From: Halogeometricum sp. S1BR25-6
GTDB taxonomy: Archaea > Halobacteriota > Halobacteria > Halobacteriales > Haloferacaceae
Assembly (NCBI RefSeq): GCF_031624495.1
Contig: NZ_JAMQOP010000001.1
Span: 1,364,001 to 1,428,000 of the forward strand
Direction of reading: 5' to 3'
DNA: 64,000 nucleotides
The translations under genes were made by a program, and so were the position numbers. Position 1 is the first letter of the stretch, and each line of letters starts with the position of its first letter. The notes beneath the pieces were generated by a model. That model saw only the letters and a list, made by a program, of their open reading frames with translations. It made no database searches and had not been told where the DNA came from. Positions 53,946-63,140 of this stretch are shown one piece after another.

Positions 53946-54635
53946 TCACTCGGAGGCGCGCCGGACTCGCTTCAGGTCGTCTATCATCGTTCCCTCGTCG
54001 GGTTGGGTGCCCCGGTAGGCGCGTTCGACGTAGCCGTCGCCGTTCACGAGGAGGACGACGCTCGTGTGCGCGAACATGTACGGGTCGTCGCCGTTCGCCT
54101 GCTGCTGGAAGAAGACGCCGAACTCGTCGTCGACGATGCGCCGCGCCTCGCTCTCGCCGTCGGGGCGGAGGAAGTGCCAGTTGCCCGCGTCGGTGTCGAC
54201 GTTCATCTGCTCGGCCTCCTTCCTGAAGGCCGCGGCGTCGTCGCGCGCCGGGTCGAACGATATCGGGTAGAACGACACCTCCTCGGCGTAGCCCTCGTTC
54301 ACCGAGTGCACCTGCACCTCTCTGAGGGCGCTGATGAGCACCGGACACACCGTCATGCAGTTCGTGAAGAAGAACGTGTGAAAGTGCGGTCCCTCGATGC
54401 TCCGTACTGCGACGCTTCCCTCCGAGAGCGCGTACGGAACCGTCACGTCCGGGACGCGTTCGCCCCACGCCGGATACGGCAGGTCCGAACTCTCCAACCC
54501 CTCCTCCCGGTCGGGTTCGCCGAGGGCGACGTCCGGGTTCGCGTCGCCGAACCCGGCTATCGACCCGCCGGTACACCCCGCAATCCCCGTCGCGCCCGCG
54601 AGTCCCGCGGCGCCGAGGAACGACCGTCGATCCAT
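53946..54635 (-). CDS. sco1: SCO1/SenC copper chaperone-like lipoprotein
   Basis: 229 aa. Tat-like MDRRSFLGAAGLAGATGIAG and lipobox Cys (GCTGG) at residue 21. The thioredoxin-like SCO domain has the copper pair FTNCMTVCPVL and the His in MFAHTSVVLLVNG. SCO proteins deliver copper to the CuA site of cytochrome oxidase or reduce thiols outside the cell. Divergent from the 54768 gene. Confidence 0.9.
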   Translation of the reverse strand: MDRRSFLGAAGLAGATGIAGCTGGSIAGFGDANPDVALGEPDREEGLESSDLPYPAWGERVPDVTVPYALSEGSVAVRSIEGPHFHTFFFTNCMTVCPVLISALREVQVHSVNEGYAEEVSFYPISFDPARDDAAAFRKEAEQMNVDTDAGNWHFLRPDGESEARRIVDDEFGVFFQQQANGDDPYMFAHTSVVLLVNGDGYVERAYRGTQPDEGTMIDDLKRVRRASE

Positions 54636-54767
54636 GTGATTCGGGTAGGCGTTCGGCCCTGAAGAACGGTCCGGTTCGCCGGACGGCGTTCGACCGGTAG
54701 TCGAGGACGGGGCGTCCCCGACGGGCGCACCAGAACTCACTTGCCCGCGAGACGCCTAGCCGACCCC

Positions 54768-56054
54768 ATGTTCGAGCGTGGCGCGTCGCGTCGGGAGTTC
54801 ATGAAGGCCGCCGTCGCCGTCGGCGGCGCGACGGCCCTCGCCGCCTGCACGACGCGCGCCGAGGAGCCGATTCCGACGGGGACCGACGACCCCGCCTCGC
54901 TCCCGGCCCGACAGCACGCGTGGAACGACCTGCTCCCGGAGGACGACGCCGGCAACGTCGTCCTCCCGCGCCATCAGGTCCTCCTCTATCTGAACCTCGA
55001 CGGCCGACCGAACGCCGGCGACCGGGAGACGGTGGAGGCGGCGCTCTCGACGCTGGACCGGGCGTACGAACGGAGCAACGAGGGGCTCGTGTACTCGATA
55101 GCCTACTCGCCGCGGTACTTCTCGCGGTACGACGCCTCGCTCCCGGCGGGCGTCGACCTGCCCGAACCGCGGGCGCTCTCGTCGTTCGAGACGCCCGAGT
55201 TCGACCGGCAGGACGCCCTCCTCCACCTCGCCTCGGACCGTCCGGACGCCCTCCTCGGCGCCGAGGAGGCGCTGACGGGCGAGGCGGAGACGGTCAACGG
55301 CGAATCGGTGGGCGCGACGCTGACGGACGTCTTCTCGGTCGCCGACCGGCGCACCGGATTCGTCGGCGAGGGGATGCCCGCCGAGCGACAGGGCGACTTG
55401 GAGGGGATTCCCGACTCGGGCCCGGTTCCCGAGGAGTCGCCGCTGTTCATGGGGTTCAAAGCGGGATTCGCGAAGAACCAAGCGAGCGAGGACTACGTAA
55501 CCATCGCCGAGGGACCGTTCGCCGGAGCGACGACGAAGACGGTGGCGAACATCCGCCAGCGACTCGACGACTGGTACGGCGAGCAGGACTTCGAGGAGCG
55601 CGTGATGGAGATGTTCTCCCCGGATCACGCGGAGCAGAACCTCGTCGAGGGCGTCGGCGAGAACCTCGGGGACGACAGCGGAATCGACGCGATGCTCGAC
55701 TCCCTCCGCGACGACGCGCGGGAGTTCGGCCGCGTCGGCCACGCGCAGAAGGCGGCGCGCGCGAACCGCGACGACGACGGGAACGTCAAACTGCTCCGCC
55801 GGCACTTCGAGTCGACCGACGACGGGGAGGCGAGCCTCCACTTCCCGAGCCTCCAGCGCGGAATATCGGACTTCGAGGCGGTCCGGGAGGCGATGAACGG
55901 CGCGGACCTCACCGACGCCCCCACCATCCGACAGCGCGTGAACAACGGTATTTTGGAATATATCTTCGTCCAGCGGCGCGGCAACTTCCTCGTCCCGCCG
56001 CGCGACCTGCGAGCGCTGCCGACGCCGGCGGGCGAGACGCCGGGCGTCGAGTAG
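54768..56054 (+). CDS. Tat-exported lipoprotein, DUF7405/DyP-peroxidase-like
   Basis: 428 aa. SRREFMKAAVAVGGATALAA is a Tat signal, ending in lipobox Cys (AACTT). The mature protein has DRRTGFVGEGMP, ESPLFMGFKAGFAKNQ and TTKTVANIRQRLDDWY. These are features of haloarchaeal Tat proteins related to DyP-type peroxidases, but I do not see the whole DyP haem site, so enzymatic activity is uncertain. It is divergent from SCO1 (132 bases between starts). An in-frame GTG/ATG upstream (54741) is possible. Confidence 0.72.
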   Translation: MFERGASRREFMKAAVAVGGATALAACTTRAEEPIPTGTDDPASLPARQHAWNDLLPEDDAGNVVLPRHQVLLYLNLDGRPNAGDRETVEAALSTLDRAYERSNEGLVYSIAYSPRYFSRYDASLPAGVDLPEPRALSSFETPEFDRQDALLHLASDRPDALLGAEEALTGEAETVNGESVGATLTDVFSVADRRTGFVGEGMPAERQGDLEGIPDSGPVPEESPLFMGFKAGFAKNQASEDYVTIAEGPFAGATTKTVANIRQRLDDWYGEQDFEERVMEMFSPDHAEQNLVEGVGENLGDDSGIDAMLDSLRDDAREFGRVGHAQKAARANRDDDGNVKLLRRHFESTDDGEASLHFPSLQRGISDFEAVREAMNGADLTDAPTIRQRVNNGILEYIFVQRRGNFLVPPRDLRALPTPAGETPGVE

Positions 56055-56085
56055 TTTTACTTCTACGCTCCCCGTGAGCCGCCGT

Positions 56086-56502
56086 ATGCAGGTCCGCCAG
56101 ATAATGAGTTCGCCCGTGGTGACCGTCGACGTCGGGGCGACTCTCCGCGACGCGGTCGGCGAGATGCTGGACCGCGGCGTCGGCAGCGTCGTCGTCGTCG
56201 ACGCGGGACCGGTCGGTATCGTCACCCGCACGGACGCCCTCCGAGAGACGCACCGCGGCGACGGGTCGCTCTCGGCCGTTCCGGTCACCCGAGCGATGAA
56301 CCGCGACCTCGTCACGACGACGGAGAAGGCGAGCGTCACGAGCGCACTGGAGGAGATGAAGCGGCACGAGGTGAAGCGACTGCCCGTCCGCGACGGCGTC
56401 GACCTCGTTGGCATCGTCACGGTGACCGACGTCGCCAGACACCAACCGCAGGCGGTCAACGAGGTGCGGCGACACCTCGGAAGCGGCGGCTGGCGAGGGT
56501 GA
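56086..56502 (+). CDS. CBS-domain pair protein
   Basis: 138 aa. Two CBS domains: MQVRQIMSSPVVTVDVGATL to VVDAGPVGIVTRTDALRETH, and AMNRDLVTTTEKASVTSALE to GVDLVGIVTVTDVARHQPQA. Such stand-alone pairs bind adenine nucleotides. It follows the Tat lipoprotein by 31 bases. ATG 56086 is chosen over GTG 56074. Confidence 0.9.
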   Translation: MQVRQIMSSPVVTVDVGATLRDAVGEMLDRGVGSVVVVDAGPVGIVTRTDALRETHRGDGSLSAVPVTRAMNRDLVTTTEKASVTSALEEMKRHEVKRLPVRDGVDLVGIVTVTDVARHQPQAVNEVRRHLGSGGWRG

Positions 56503-56523
56503 GCGCGCGGTCGACCCGGCAAC

Positions 56524-57186
56524 TCAGACGAGGCCGAGGAAGCGCGCCGAGACGGCCAACTGCCAGAGTCCGGCGAGCACCATCACTGCGCCGGCGACGC
56601 GCTGGACCGACCCGACGCGCCCCGAGAGGCCGCCGACGGCGTCGCTGCCGAGTGCGCCGAGGACGGTGACCGCGGCCAGCGGCGCCGCCGCGGCGACGAC
56701 GTACGCGAGGAGGGCGACGGCCGCCTGCGGGGCCGGGAGCGTTAACGACTGGGTGAGGACGCCGAGGACGACGGGGACGACGCACCCCGCAGCCGCGAGG
56801 GCGTAGACGGCGCCGAAGAGGGCGAATCCGCCCGCGGAGGCGCGCCGCGCCGGGAGTCGGAGGTGGAGCGTCGGCGCGCGGTCGAAGACGTAGAGCGCGC
56901 CGAAGAGGACGAGGACGGCGCCGACGAGCGGTTCGAAGAGGGCGAGCCGGGAGACGACGGCCGTCCCGGCGGCGAACAGGAGGGCGGTGACGGCGCCGAG
57001 TGCCGAGAGCGCGCCGGCGGCGGCGGCGGCACCGCGGACGGCGGCGCCGCGCAGGTCCGCGTCCTCGCGGCCGACGTAGTAGCCGACGTAGCCGGGGAGT
57101 AGGGGATACGCGCAGGGGGCGAGAAAGGTGGCGGCGCCCGCGGAGACGGCGAAGGCGACGGTGCCGGCGAAGGGGGCGGCCGTCAC
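56524..57186 (-). CDS. ccdA: CcdA-like transmembrane thiol transporter
   Basis: 220 aa, six membrane segments. The two Cys of CcdA/DsbD are in TFLAPCAYPLLPGYVGYYVG and ALAAAGCVVPVVLGVLTQSL. It passes reducing power from cytosolic thioredoxin to outside proteins, here presumably the TlpA-like protein encoded one base upstream. A GTG start overlaps a GAGGTGA ribosome site within the upstream stop. Confidence 0.9.
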   Translation of the reverse strand: MTAAPFAGTVAFAVSAGAATFLAPCAYPLLPGYVGYYVGREDADLRGAAVRGAAAAAGALSALGAVTALLFAAGTAVVSRLALFEPLVGAVLVLFGALYVFDRAPTLHLRLPARRASAGGFALFGAVYALAAAGCVVPVVLGVLTQSLTLPAPQAAVALLAYVVAAAAPLAAVTVLGALGSDAVGGLSGRVGSVQRVAGAVMVLAGLWQLAVSARFLGLV

Positions 57187-57187
57187 C

Positions 57188-57703
57188 TCACAGCACCGCC
57201 CGAATCTCCTCGCGCAGAGCCGACTCGGCGGCGAGTCCGCGGTGCGTCCACGTCACGGTCCCGTCGGCGTCGGCCACGGCGAGGAAGGGGAGGCCGCCGG
57301 CCCCCAACTCGCGCATCAGGTCGCTCTCGGGGTCGTGGCCGACGGTCCACGCGCCGTCGTGGTCGACCCACCACTCGCGCACGTCGGCCGCCGAGAGGCC
57401 GCCGCCGAACCGCTCGTTCGTCACGGAGACGAACGCGACTCGGTCGCCGAACTCCTCGTGTAGCGCCGTCAGCGACTCCATCTGCTCGGAGCAGGGGGCA
57501 CACCACGTGGCGAACAGGTCGAGCACCGTCGGAGTGTCCGGGACGGGGAGCGACCGCTCTCCGGCCGTCGACCCCGGCGCGTCGAGCGTTCGAACGGTCA
57601 GCGGGAGTCCGTCGTCGAGTCCGATCCCGTTCAGGGCGACGTACCCCGCGCCGCCGACGACGCCGAGGCCGCCGAGACCCGCGAGGAGTTCGCGTCGTCT
57701 CAC
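57188..57703 (-). CDS. TlpA-like membrane-anchored thioredoxin
   Basis: 171 aa. An N-terminal anchor/signal (RRRELLAGLGGLGVVGGAGY), then a TlpA/ResA fold with active site FATWCAPCSEQ and the cis-Pro loop GAGGLPFLAVAD. GTG start at 57703 with GGGAGGA nearby. It is the likely receiver of electrons from CcdA and works in cytochrome c maturation or SCO recycling. An in-frame extension to 58066 overlaps dsbA and is rejected. Confidence 0.9.
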   Translation of the reverse strand: MRRRELLAGLGGLGVVGGAGYVALNGIGLDDGLPLTVRTLDAPGSTAGERSLPVPDTPTVLDLFATWCAPCSEQMESLTALHEEFGDRVAFVSVTNERFGGGLSAADVREWWVDHDGAWTVGHDPESDLMRELGAGGLPFLAVADADGTVTWTHRGLAAESALREEIRAVL

Positions 57704-57711
57704 GGTCCTCC

Positions 57712-58386
57712 CTACGACTTCGAGGCGGACTTCAGGTGTCCGTCGATGGTTCGCTTCACCGTCTCCCAACTGGGGTCGGCCGCCGTCTCGCCGTTGACGA
57801 CGATGGTCGGCGTCGACTGGTACCCCTTGTCGACGGCGCGCTGTCGGTCGCTCTCGACGACCGGCCGGTAGGCCTCCTGGTCGACGGACGCGGCGACTTC
57901 GCAGCCGTCGACGTCGAACTCGCTCGCCGCGTCGTGGACGACGGAGAAGCCGTCGCTCGTCAGGTCGCTCTGCCGCTCGAAGAGGGTCTTGCCGTACTCG
58001 AAGAACGCCTCCGCGTCCGCGCGGTCCTGCACGGCGCGGGCGGCGATGGCGCCGCCCCACGACCACTGCTCGTTCACCGGGAGCGGGAAGTCGAAGAAAC
58101 GGTAGCGGACGTCGCCGCCGTCGATGTAGTTCTCCCGTATCTTCGGGAACACGTTCAGGCTGTAGGTGGCGCAGTGGGGGCAGGCGTAGTCCTCGTAGGC
58201 GTCGACGGTGACCGGGGCGTCGTCGGGTCCGAGCGACGGACGGGGGAGGGAGCCCACCTGGTCGAGTTGACCGACGTCGCAGGAGAGGTCGGCCATCCCG
58301 GCGGTCCCGCTCCCGCCGAGACAGCCGGCGGTGGCGGCGACGGCGCCGCCGGCGGCGGCGAGGTACGCTCGTCGGGTCGTTCGCAT
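57712..58386 (-). CDS. dsbA: DsbA-like thiol oxidoreductase lipoprotein
   Basis: 224 aa. Signal MRTTRRAYLAAAGGAVAATA with lipobox Cys (AGCLGG), then DsbA fold with C-P-H-C in DYACPHCATYSL, helical insertion and cis-Pro QSTPTIVVNGE. It is eight bases upstream of the TlpA gene, first of the dsbA-tlpA-ccdA unit. Acts outside the cell in disulfide formation or as thiol relay. Confidence 0.92.
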   Translation of the reverse strand: MRTTRRAYLAAAGGAVAATAGCLGGSGTAGMADLSCDVGQLDQVGSLPRPSLGPDDAPVTVDAYEDYACPHCATYSLNVFPKIRENYIDGGDVRYRFFDFPLPVNEQWSWGGAIAARAVQDRADAEAFFEYGKTLFERQSDLTSDGFSVVHDAASEFDVDGCEVAASVDQEAYRPVVESDRQRAVDKGYQSTPTIVVNGETAADPSWETVKRTIDGHLKSASKS

Positions 58387-58496
58387 AGTCGCGTTGAGGG
58401 AGTCTGGCTATTTATGCTCACCGTGAACCGGAAGCCGTCACAGAGGCGAACCAGGCGCGCGTCGTCGCGATTCGGCCGCGGCCGCGGACCGTTGAC

Positions 58497-58688
58497 TCAG
58501 CCGTCGGCGGGGCCGTGAAGCGCCGGGAACGTCGCCCCGCAGTCGTCACAGGTCAGCGTCTCCTCGGTCAGGTCCGTCCGGTCGCCGTCGCCCTCGCCCG
58601 GTTCGGTCGTGACGAAGCGGTTTCCGTCCGGAAGGGAGAGATACGTCGACGCGCCGCAGGCGGGACAGGGAACGCTCACGAGAGGCAT
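58497..58688 (-). CDS. Small double zinc-ribbon protein
   Basis: 63 aa. C-x2-C pairs in VPCPACGAS and LTCDDCGATF form one zinc knuckle set. Many archaeal small zinc ribbons have this form; role unknown. Confidence 0.8.
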   Translation of the reverse strand: MPLVSVPCPACGASTYLSLPDGNRFVTTEPGEGDGDRTDLTEETLTCDDCGATFPALHGPADG

Positions 58689-58797
58689 CGTGACGGGACG
58701 ACGGGTCGGAGCGACAAAAGACTGGGCCGGCGGTTCTCGGTCGGCCGCGAACCCGAAGGCGGCGGCCGCCTCGGGGAGCGCCGTCCGGCGTCCCGCG

Positions 58798-59358
58798 TCA
58801 GGGTGCCGCCCGGTCGCGCCACGCGAGGAGGTCCGCGCGGTCCCGCGTGTCGGCGGGCAGGTCGTCGAAGGGGAACCACCGGGCGGCGGATATCTCGCCG
58901 TCGGGGTCGCACACGCTCGGTGTCGCCCCCTCGGCGGTGGCGGCGAACACCGGGAGGACGCCCCACGTCTCGCAGTCCGAACAGCGGATGTCGACGCGTT
59001 CCGCGACCGCGAGACCGCGGTAGTCGGCCGCGATACCGGCCTCCTCGCGGAGTTCGCGGACTGCCGCCTCGCGGTACGTCTCGCCCTCGCGCACCTCGCC
59101 GCCGGGGAGGACCCACAGGTCCGCGCCCTCGTGGCGGACGAGGAGCACGTCGCCGCCGTTGGAGACGATGGTCTGGGCGCCGTACGGCGCCCCCGTTCGT
59201 TTCACGCGACGCGCCAGCGTCCGGAACCGCCGTCGGGAGACGCGGTGCGCACAGCGGTCGTCGAGGTAGCCCGAGTACCGTTCGCGGAGCCGCTGGTACG
59301 CCCGTTCGGCGCGCTGACTCGCCTCCTCGGCCAGGAACCAGAGGTCGTTTACGACCAT
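58798..59358 (-). CDS. Nudix hydrolase
   Basis: 186 aa. The Nudix box is complete: G-x5-E-x7-R-E-L-R-E-E-A-G-I within residues about 87-110, with LPGGEVREGE at its start. An N-terminal helical extension of about 60 residues is haloarchaeal. It cleaves nucleoside-diphosphate-linked compounds; the substrate is not known. Confidence 0.9.
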   Translation of the reverse strand: MVVNDLWFLAEEASQRAERAYQRLRERYSGYLDDRCAHRVSRRRFRTLARRVKRTGAPYGAQTIVSNGGDVLLVRHEGADLWVLPGGEVREGETYREAAVRELREEAGIAADYRGLAVAERVDIRCSDCETWGVLPVFAATAEGATPSVCDPDGEISAARWFPFDDLPADTRDRADLLAWRDRAAP

Positions 59359-59508
59359 CGCTCGCGGTCGGCGGAGCGGGTCGGTCGCGCGTCGGGTCGA
59401 CTCATGGACCGTCGTTCGCGCGCGCGGCTAAAGACGCCTTCGGCACCGCGAACGCCGCCGTCGCGGCGAACCAGTCGACTTTTCACCTCCGCGGTCCGCA
59501 TCCGAGAC

Positions 59509-59721
59509 ATGGAATTCGACGAAGGCGACGCCGTCGTTCTGCACGACAAGCACAGCGAGTTCGACGGACAGGTCGGCAAGATCACGCAGGTCGTAGAGAC
59601 GATGTTCGGCGACGAGACGTACGTCGTCAGCTTCGACGAGGGGCAGGAGGTCGGCATTTCGTCCGACCAACTCGACGAGGCCGACGAGGAGGAGGCCGAC
59701 GTCGACGCCGACGCGGAATAG
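59509..59721 (+). CDS. Small acidic beta-barrel (KOW/DUF1918-like) protein
   Basis: 70 aa. FDEGDAVVLHDKHSEFDGQV then VGKITQVVETMFGDETYVVS suggests a small SH3-like barrel with acidic tail. Function unknown; it lies 39 bases upstream of the RNA-binding protein, with which it may be co-transcribed. A T-rich run just after its stop might act as terminator. Confidence 0.7.
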   Translation: MEFDEGDAVVLHDKHSEFDGQVGKITQVVETMFGDETYVVSFDEGQEVGISSDQLDEADEEEADVDADAE

Positions 59722-59726
59722 GACGG

Positions 59727-59734
59727 ACTTTTTC
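59727..59734 (+). terminator. Oligo-T tract
   Basis: Five T's in GACTTTTTCC just after the 59509-59721 gene and before the next ATG. Could end the first transcript or be the promoter TATA of the next gene (about 28 bases upstream of 59761); the latter also fits. Confidence 0.3.
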
Positions 59735-59760
59735 CGCCGGGACGCGAAGAGCGGACGAAG

Positions 59761-60213
59761 ATGGCTCGCGTCCCTTTCCACTACGTCGACCTGCGAACCT
59801 TCTGCTACGAGACCGAAGACGACAAGCGCGTCGAGGCGGCGCTCCGAAATTTCCTCCCCGACGAGTTCGAGGTCGAACGCACCGAGAACGCCGGCCACCA
59901 CGGCGACCGTATCATCGTCCTCTCCGCGCGCGTCGAACGCGCCGACGAGGTCCGACACGTCCTCTCGGCGCTGTCGGAACTGTCGACGTTCGACCAACTC
60001 CTCGAAGAACTCGACCAGCGCGTGACGGAGAACTGCGAACTCTTCCTTCGGTTGGACAAACAGGCCGCGTTCGGCGGCGACGCTCGCCTCGGCGACGGTA
60101 TCACCTTCCGCGCGAAGGTGGAGGCCTACCCCGCGAAGAAGGAGGCCGCCGTCGAGAACGCACGGGAGGCGCTGTTGCAGGCGGCGGAGATGAACGAGAG
60201 CGACGAGGAGTAG
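59761..60213 (+). CDS. RNA-binding protein (PF01877/UPF0201-like)
   Basis: 150 aa archaeal protein: MARVPFHYVDLRTFCYETED then DKRVEAALRNFLPDEFEVER and LFLRLDKQAAFGGDARLGD are the RNA_bind (PF01877) fold. Such proteins occur with exosome/ribosome genes; target RNA is not known. Confidence 0.85.
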   Translation: MARVPFHYVDLRTFCYETEDDKRVEAALRNFLPDEFEVERTENAGHHGDRIIVLSARVERADEVRHVLSALSELSTFDQLLEELDQRVTENCELFLRLDKQAAFGGDARLGDGITFRAKVEAYPAKKEAAVENAREALLQAAEMNESDEE

Positions 60214-60255
60214 CGTCGCTTCCCCTCGCCCGTCACTCGTTGTCGGTCGCTTGGC

Positions 60256-60819
60256 TCACTCGTCTTTCCACTTGATGGAACAGCCCTGCGAGGGCGTCTC
60301 GTCCAGCGGAATCTCCTCGCCCGCGATGACGGCTTCGACGGCCGTCCGCATCTCGTAGTCGGTCACCTCGTCGTCGGGACTCATCGCGTCGTCGATGCGC
60401 GAGTGGAACGCCAGTCGGAACTCGCCGCCTTCGCGTTCGAAGAGGAACGGGTCCGGCGTGCACACCGCGCCGTACTCGCGGGCCGTCTCCTGGGACTCGT
60501 CGCGGAGGTACGCCGTGTACTCGATGGTCCCGTCCTCGACCAACTCCTCCATTCGTCCGAGAGAGTCGTCGGGGTACTCCTCGGCGTCGTTGGGGTTGAC
60601 GCCCACGACGGCGAGTTCGTCGTACGAGCGCGCGAGGTAGTTCAGTTCGTCGAACTTCGCCTTCGCGTAGGGGCAGTGGTTGCAGGTGAACACGACGAGC
60701 AGCGCCTCGCGGTCCTCGAAGGAGTCGAGCGAGTACGTCTCGCCGTCGGCGCCCGGGAGCGAGAAGTCGGGCGCGGCGTCGCCGCGCGACAGTTTCGAGT
60801 CGGATTCCTTCAGTACCAT
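60256..60819 (-). CDS. Thioredoxin-fold (AhpC/TSA-like) protein
   Basis: 187 aa. GDAAPDFSLPGADGETYSLD, then the redox site VVFTCNHCPYAKAKF with C-x2-C, then VVGVNPNDAEEYPDDS and VCTPDPFLFE (cis-Pro). This is the 'thioredoxin family, CNHCPY' type common in haloarchaea, probably a peroxiredoxin-like reductase. Cytosolic, no signal. ATG 60819. Confidence 0.87.
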   Translation of the reverse strand: MVLKESDSKLSRGDAAPDFSLPGADGETYSLDSFEDREALLVVFTCNHCPYAKAKFDELNYLARSYDELAVVGVNPNDAEEYPDDSLGRMEELVEDGTIEYTAYLRDESQETAREYGAVCTPDPFLFEREGGEFRLAFHSRIDDAMSPDDEVTDYEMRTAVEAVIAGEEIPLDETPSQGCSIKWKDE

Positions 60820-60854
60820 CTCGGCCGAGCGTACGACGGCGAGGCGGAAAGACG

Positions 60855-61280
60855 TTACTCGACCGAAACCAGGTAGACGGCCACGACGGCCAAGGCGATG
60901 CCCAGCCCCTTCCGCGCGGTGAACGACTCGTTCAGGAAGACGATGCCGACCAGCGAACTGAGCGCGAGGAACATCCCGAAGATGGGGGCGACGACGCTCA
61001 CCGGTCCCATCGACAGCGCGCGGTAGTACGAGAGGATGCCGACGGTGAGACAGAGGCCGGCGGCGAGGACGAACTTCGTCTTCGGGTGCGTCACGTAGGA
61101 GAGGGCGTCCGCGTCGGTGTAGACGACGACGCCCGCCGTCACGACGACGAGCACGGTGTTGGCTATCAGGGCGGCGACGTTGCTCGGAATCCTCGGCGTC
61201 CCCGTCGTCGCGACGCTCATCAACGGCGCGACGAACGCGTACGCGCCCAACGCGAGGAGGGCCCACGGGAGATAGTTCAT
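60855..61280 (-). CDS. EamA/DMT-family half transporter
   Basis: 141 aa with about five hydrophobic segments, half the usual DMT size, so it should dimerise. LPWALLALGAYAFVAPLMSV and RALSMGPVSVVAPIFGMFLA, then FLNESFTARKGLGIALAVVA, are EamA marks. Substrate unknown. Confidence 0.85.
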   Translation of the reverse strand: MNYLPWALLALGAYAFVAPLMSVATTGTPRIPSNVAALIANTVLVVVTAGVVVYTDADALSYVTHPKTKFVLAAGLCLTVGILSYYRALSMGPVSVVAPIFGMFLALSSLVGIVFLNESFTARKGLGIALAVVAVYLVSVE

Positions 61281-61331
61281 CGTCGTTGGTTCCGGCCGTC
61301 CGCTGTTGACGGTTTCGACCCGCGGTCGCCG

Positions 61332-62705
61332 TCAGAGCGCCGGCGCGCCGCCCCCGTCCGGACGCACCGCCCCCGCCCGGACGTTCGAGCGGTTCTCGGT
61401 CCCGGGTTCCAGGGGGGTGCGCTGACTCGCCACGAACTCGACGACGACCGTCGGCTCACGGTCGCTCTGGGCCACTATCTGCCTCCTGAGTCGCTCGCTC
61501 AGCTTCGGGTAGCTCTCGTCTGTCGGACGGCGGACGGTGACCGTCACCTGCTGCGATTCCGCGAACCGGGGGCCCGGGTTGAACCCGACCTGTACCCCTA
61601 CGAGTTCGAGCCTGTCATAGCGCTCCTGCGAGAGCGCCTGCTCGACGGCGACGTTCGCCGAGTGATTGAACGAGACGTGCGTCCACACGGCGCCCCCGGC
61701 GGTAACGAACACCACGAGGAGGACGACGGCGACGGCGAACGAGGGGGCGTACTGCCGTATCGAGACGTTCGACAGCGGACTGCTCGAGTCCCACTCGGTC
61801 GGTCGGTAGCCGAGGTACCAGAAGACGGCGACGCCGGAGACGTGTATCGACGCGGCGTTCACGGCGAGGAGCACGAGCGCCCCGAGCGCGATGGTGGGCT
61901 CCGACCAGATCACTCCGACGGACACCGCCGCGGCGGCGGGAATGAGGGCGGCGGCGATCATCACGCCCACGAGCGCCGCGGAGATGCCGGTGGCGATACT
62001 GACCGCGCCCGCCGCCCCGGCGCAGACCCCGATGACGAGCGACAACAGCCCCGGGGAGATACGCTGTGCGATCTGTGCGGTCGTCGAAGGGCGCAGCGAA
62101 GGCGGGAGCAGGACGCCGGTCCTGAGGGCGTAGCCGAAGGCGATGGACCCCAGTATCGCCATCCCCAGCCCGAGCAACTGCGTTCTGAACCCCTTGATTA
62201 TCATGTCCCGATCCGCGAGGACGGTGCCGAGGCTCGCGGTCAGCGCCGACCCCACCAGCGGCGCGATGACCATGGACCCGACGACCAGCGCCGGCGCGTC
62301 GAGGAGCAGACCCGCCGTCGCGACGATGGCGCTCAGACACGTCAGCAGGTAGTACGTGAAGGCGTCCGGCAGGAGACCGAGCACCTGCGAGCGGAGTTCC
62401 TCGACGGCGATGCTGCTGTCCTCCTCCTCGCCGACCACGAACCGGTCTTCGACCTCCCCCATGTTCTCCGAGAGCGCCGAGGTGGCTTCCGCGGCGACGG
62501 TGTACGCGTGTTCGTCGTGTCCCGCCTCGTCGAACCGCGCGAGGACGACTTCGAGCGCCTGTTCGGGTACCGGAAACTCGACGACGAGTAGGTCCCCGCG
62601 ACCGCTGGACTCTTCGTAGATAACGTAGTCGATGTTCTCGTCTTCGAGCACGGCCACGACGTTCTCGCGGTCGTCCTCGTGGATGAGAGTCCGAATTAAC
62701 CTCAC
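61332..62705 (-). CDS. DUF389 (TIGR00341) membrane protein
   Basis: 457 aa. N-terminal ACT-like domain (VRLIRTLIHEDDRENVVAVL), then eight or so membrane helices (AFTYYLLTCLSAIVATAGLL, SMVIAPLVGSALTASLGTV) and a C-terminal extracellular beta part. The family is of unknown function. I choose GTG at 62705 over the GTG at 62729 because relatives begin at VRLIR/MRL. Confidence 0.86.
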   Translation of the reverse strand: MRLIRTLIHEDDRENVVAVLEDENIDYVIYEESSGRGDLLVVEFPVPEQALEVVLARFDEAGHDEHAYTVAAEATSALSENMGEVEDRFVVGEEEDSSIAVEELRSQVLGLLPDAFTYYLLTCLSAIVATAGLLLDAPALVVGSMVIAPLVGSALTASLGTVLADRDMIIKGFRTQLLGLGMAILGSIAFGYALRTGVLLPPSLRPSTTAQIAQRISPGLLSLVIGVCAGAAGAVSIATGISAALVGVMIAAALIPAAAAVSVGVIWSEPTIALGALVLLAVNAASIHVSGVAVFWYLGYRPTEWDSSSPLSNVSIRQYAPSFAVAVVLLVVFVTAGGAVWTHVSFNHSANVAVEQALSQERYDRLELVGVQVGFNPGPRFAESQQVTVTVRRPTDESYPKLSERLRRQIVAQSDREPTVVVEFVASQRTPLEPGTENRSNVRAGAVRPDGGGAPAL

Positions 62706-62893
62706 TCCGTAAAACTTCGAGCGAGGCACGGATAAGGCGTCTTGCCGCCGAAATGACGGGTTCGAGCGCTAACACGCCCGCCACCCTCGAAAAGACGCAA
62801 ACGTTGCTTTTATTCCGAAACGAGTACCAGATATTCACCCCAGATACGCGATGAGAGACATGATTTAACTTGTATGACGGCATAAGTCCCTCT

Positions 62894-63091
62894 ATGTCGC
62901 AATCACGGACGCCATCCGAGATAGCGTACACGTGGGAGGACCCGAATCGCTGTCCATTCTGTCGGACTGAACTCGAAAACCCCGGCGCCGGTTTCCTCGC
63001 CCACTTAGAAGAGAGCCCGGTCTGCGAACGCGGGTTCGAGACGTGGCGGACCAGCGTCGCCGACGACATGCGCGGCGAGTGGTCCGGATAG
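62894..63091 (+). CDS. Small C2HC zinc-binding protein (DUF7501-like)
   Basis: 65 aa. CPFCRTELENPGAGFLAHLE then SPVCERGFE: C-x2-C, His and Cys may bind one zinc. Haloarchaeal proteins of this size are common (DUF7501 from memory). Function unknown. The start ATG 62894 is preferred to a codon at 62870. Confidence 0.75.
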   Translation: MSQSRTPSEIAYTWEDPNRCPFCRTELENPGAGFLAHLEESPVCERGFETWRTSVADDMRGEWSG

Positions 63092-63140
63092 GGGGGGCGG
63101 GCGAAGACGGAGACGGAGACGAAGAGGAACGCGGCGCCGT

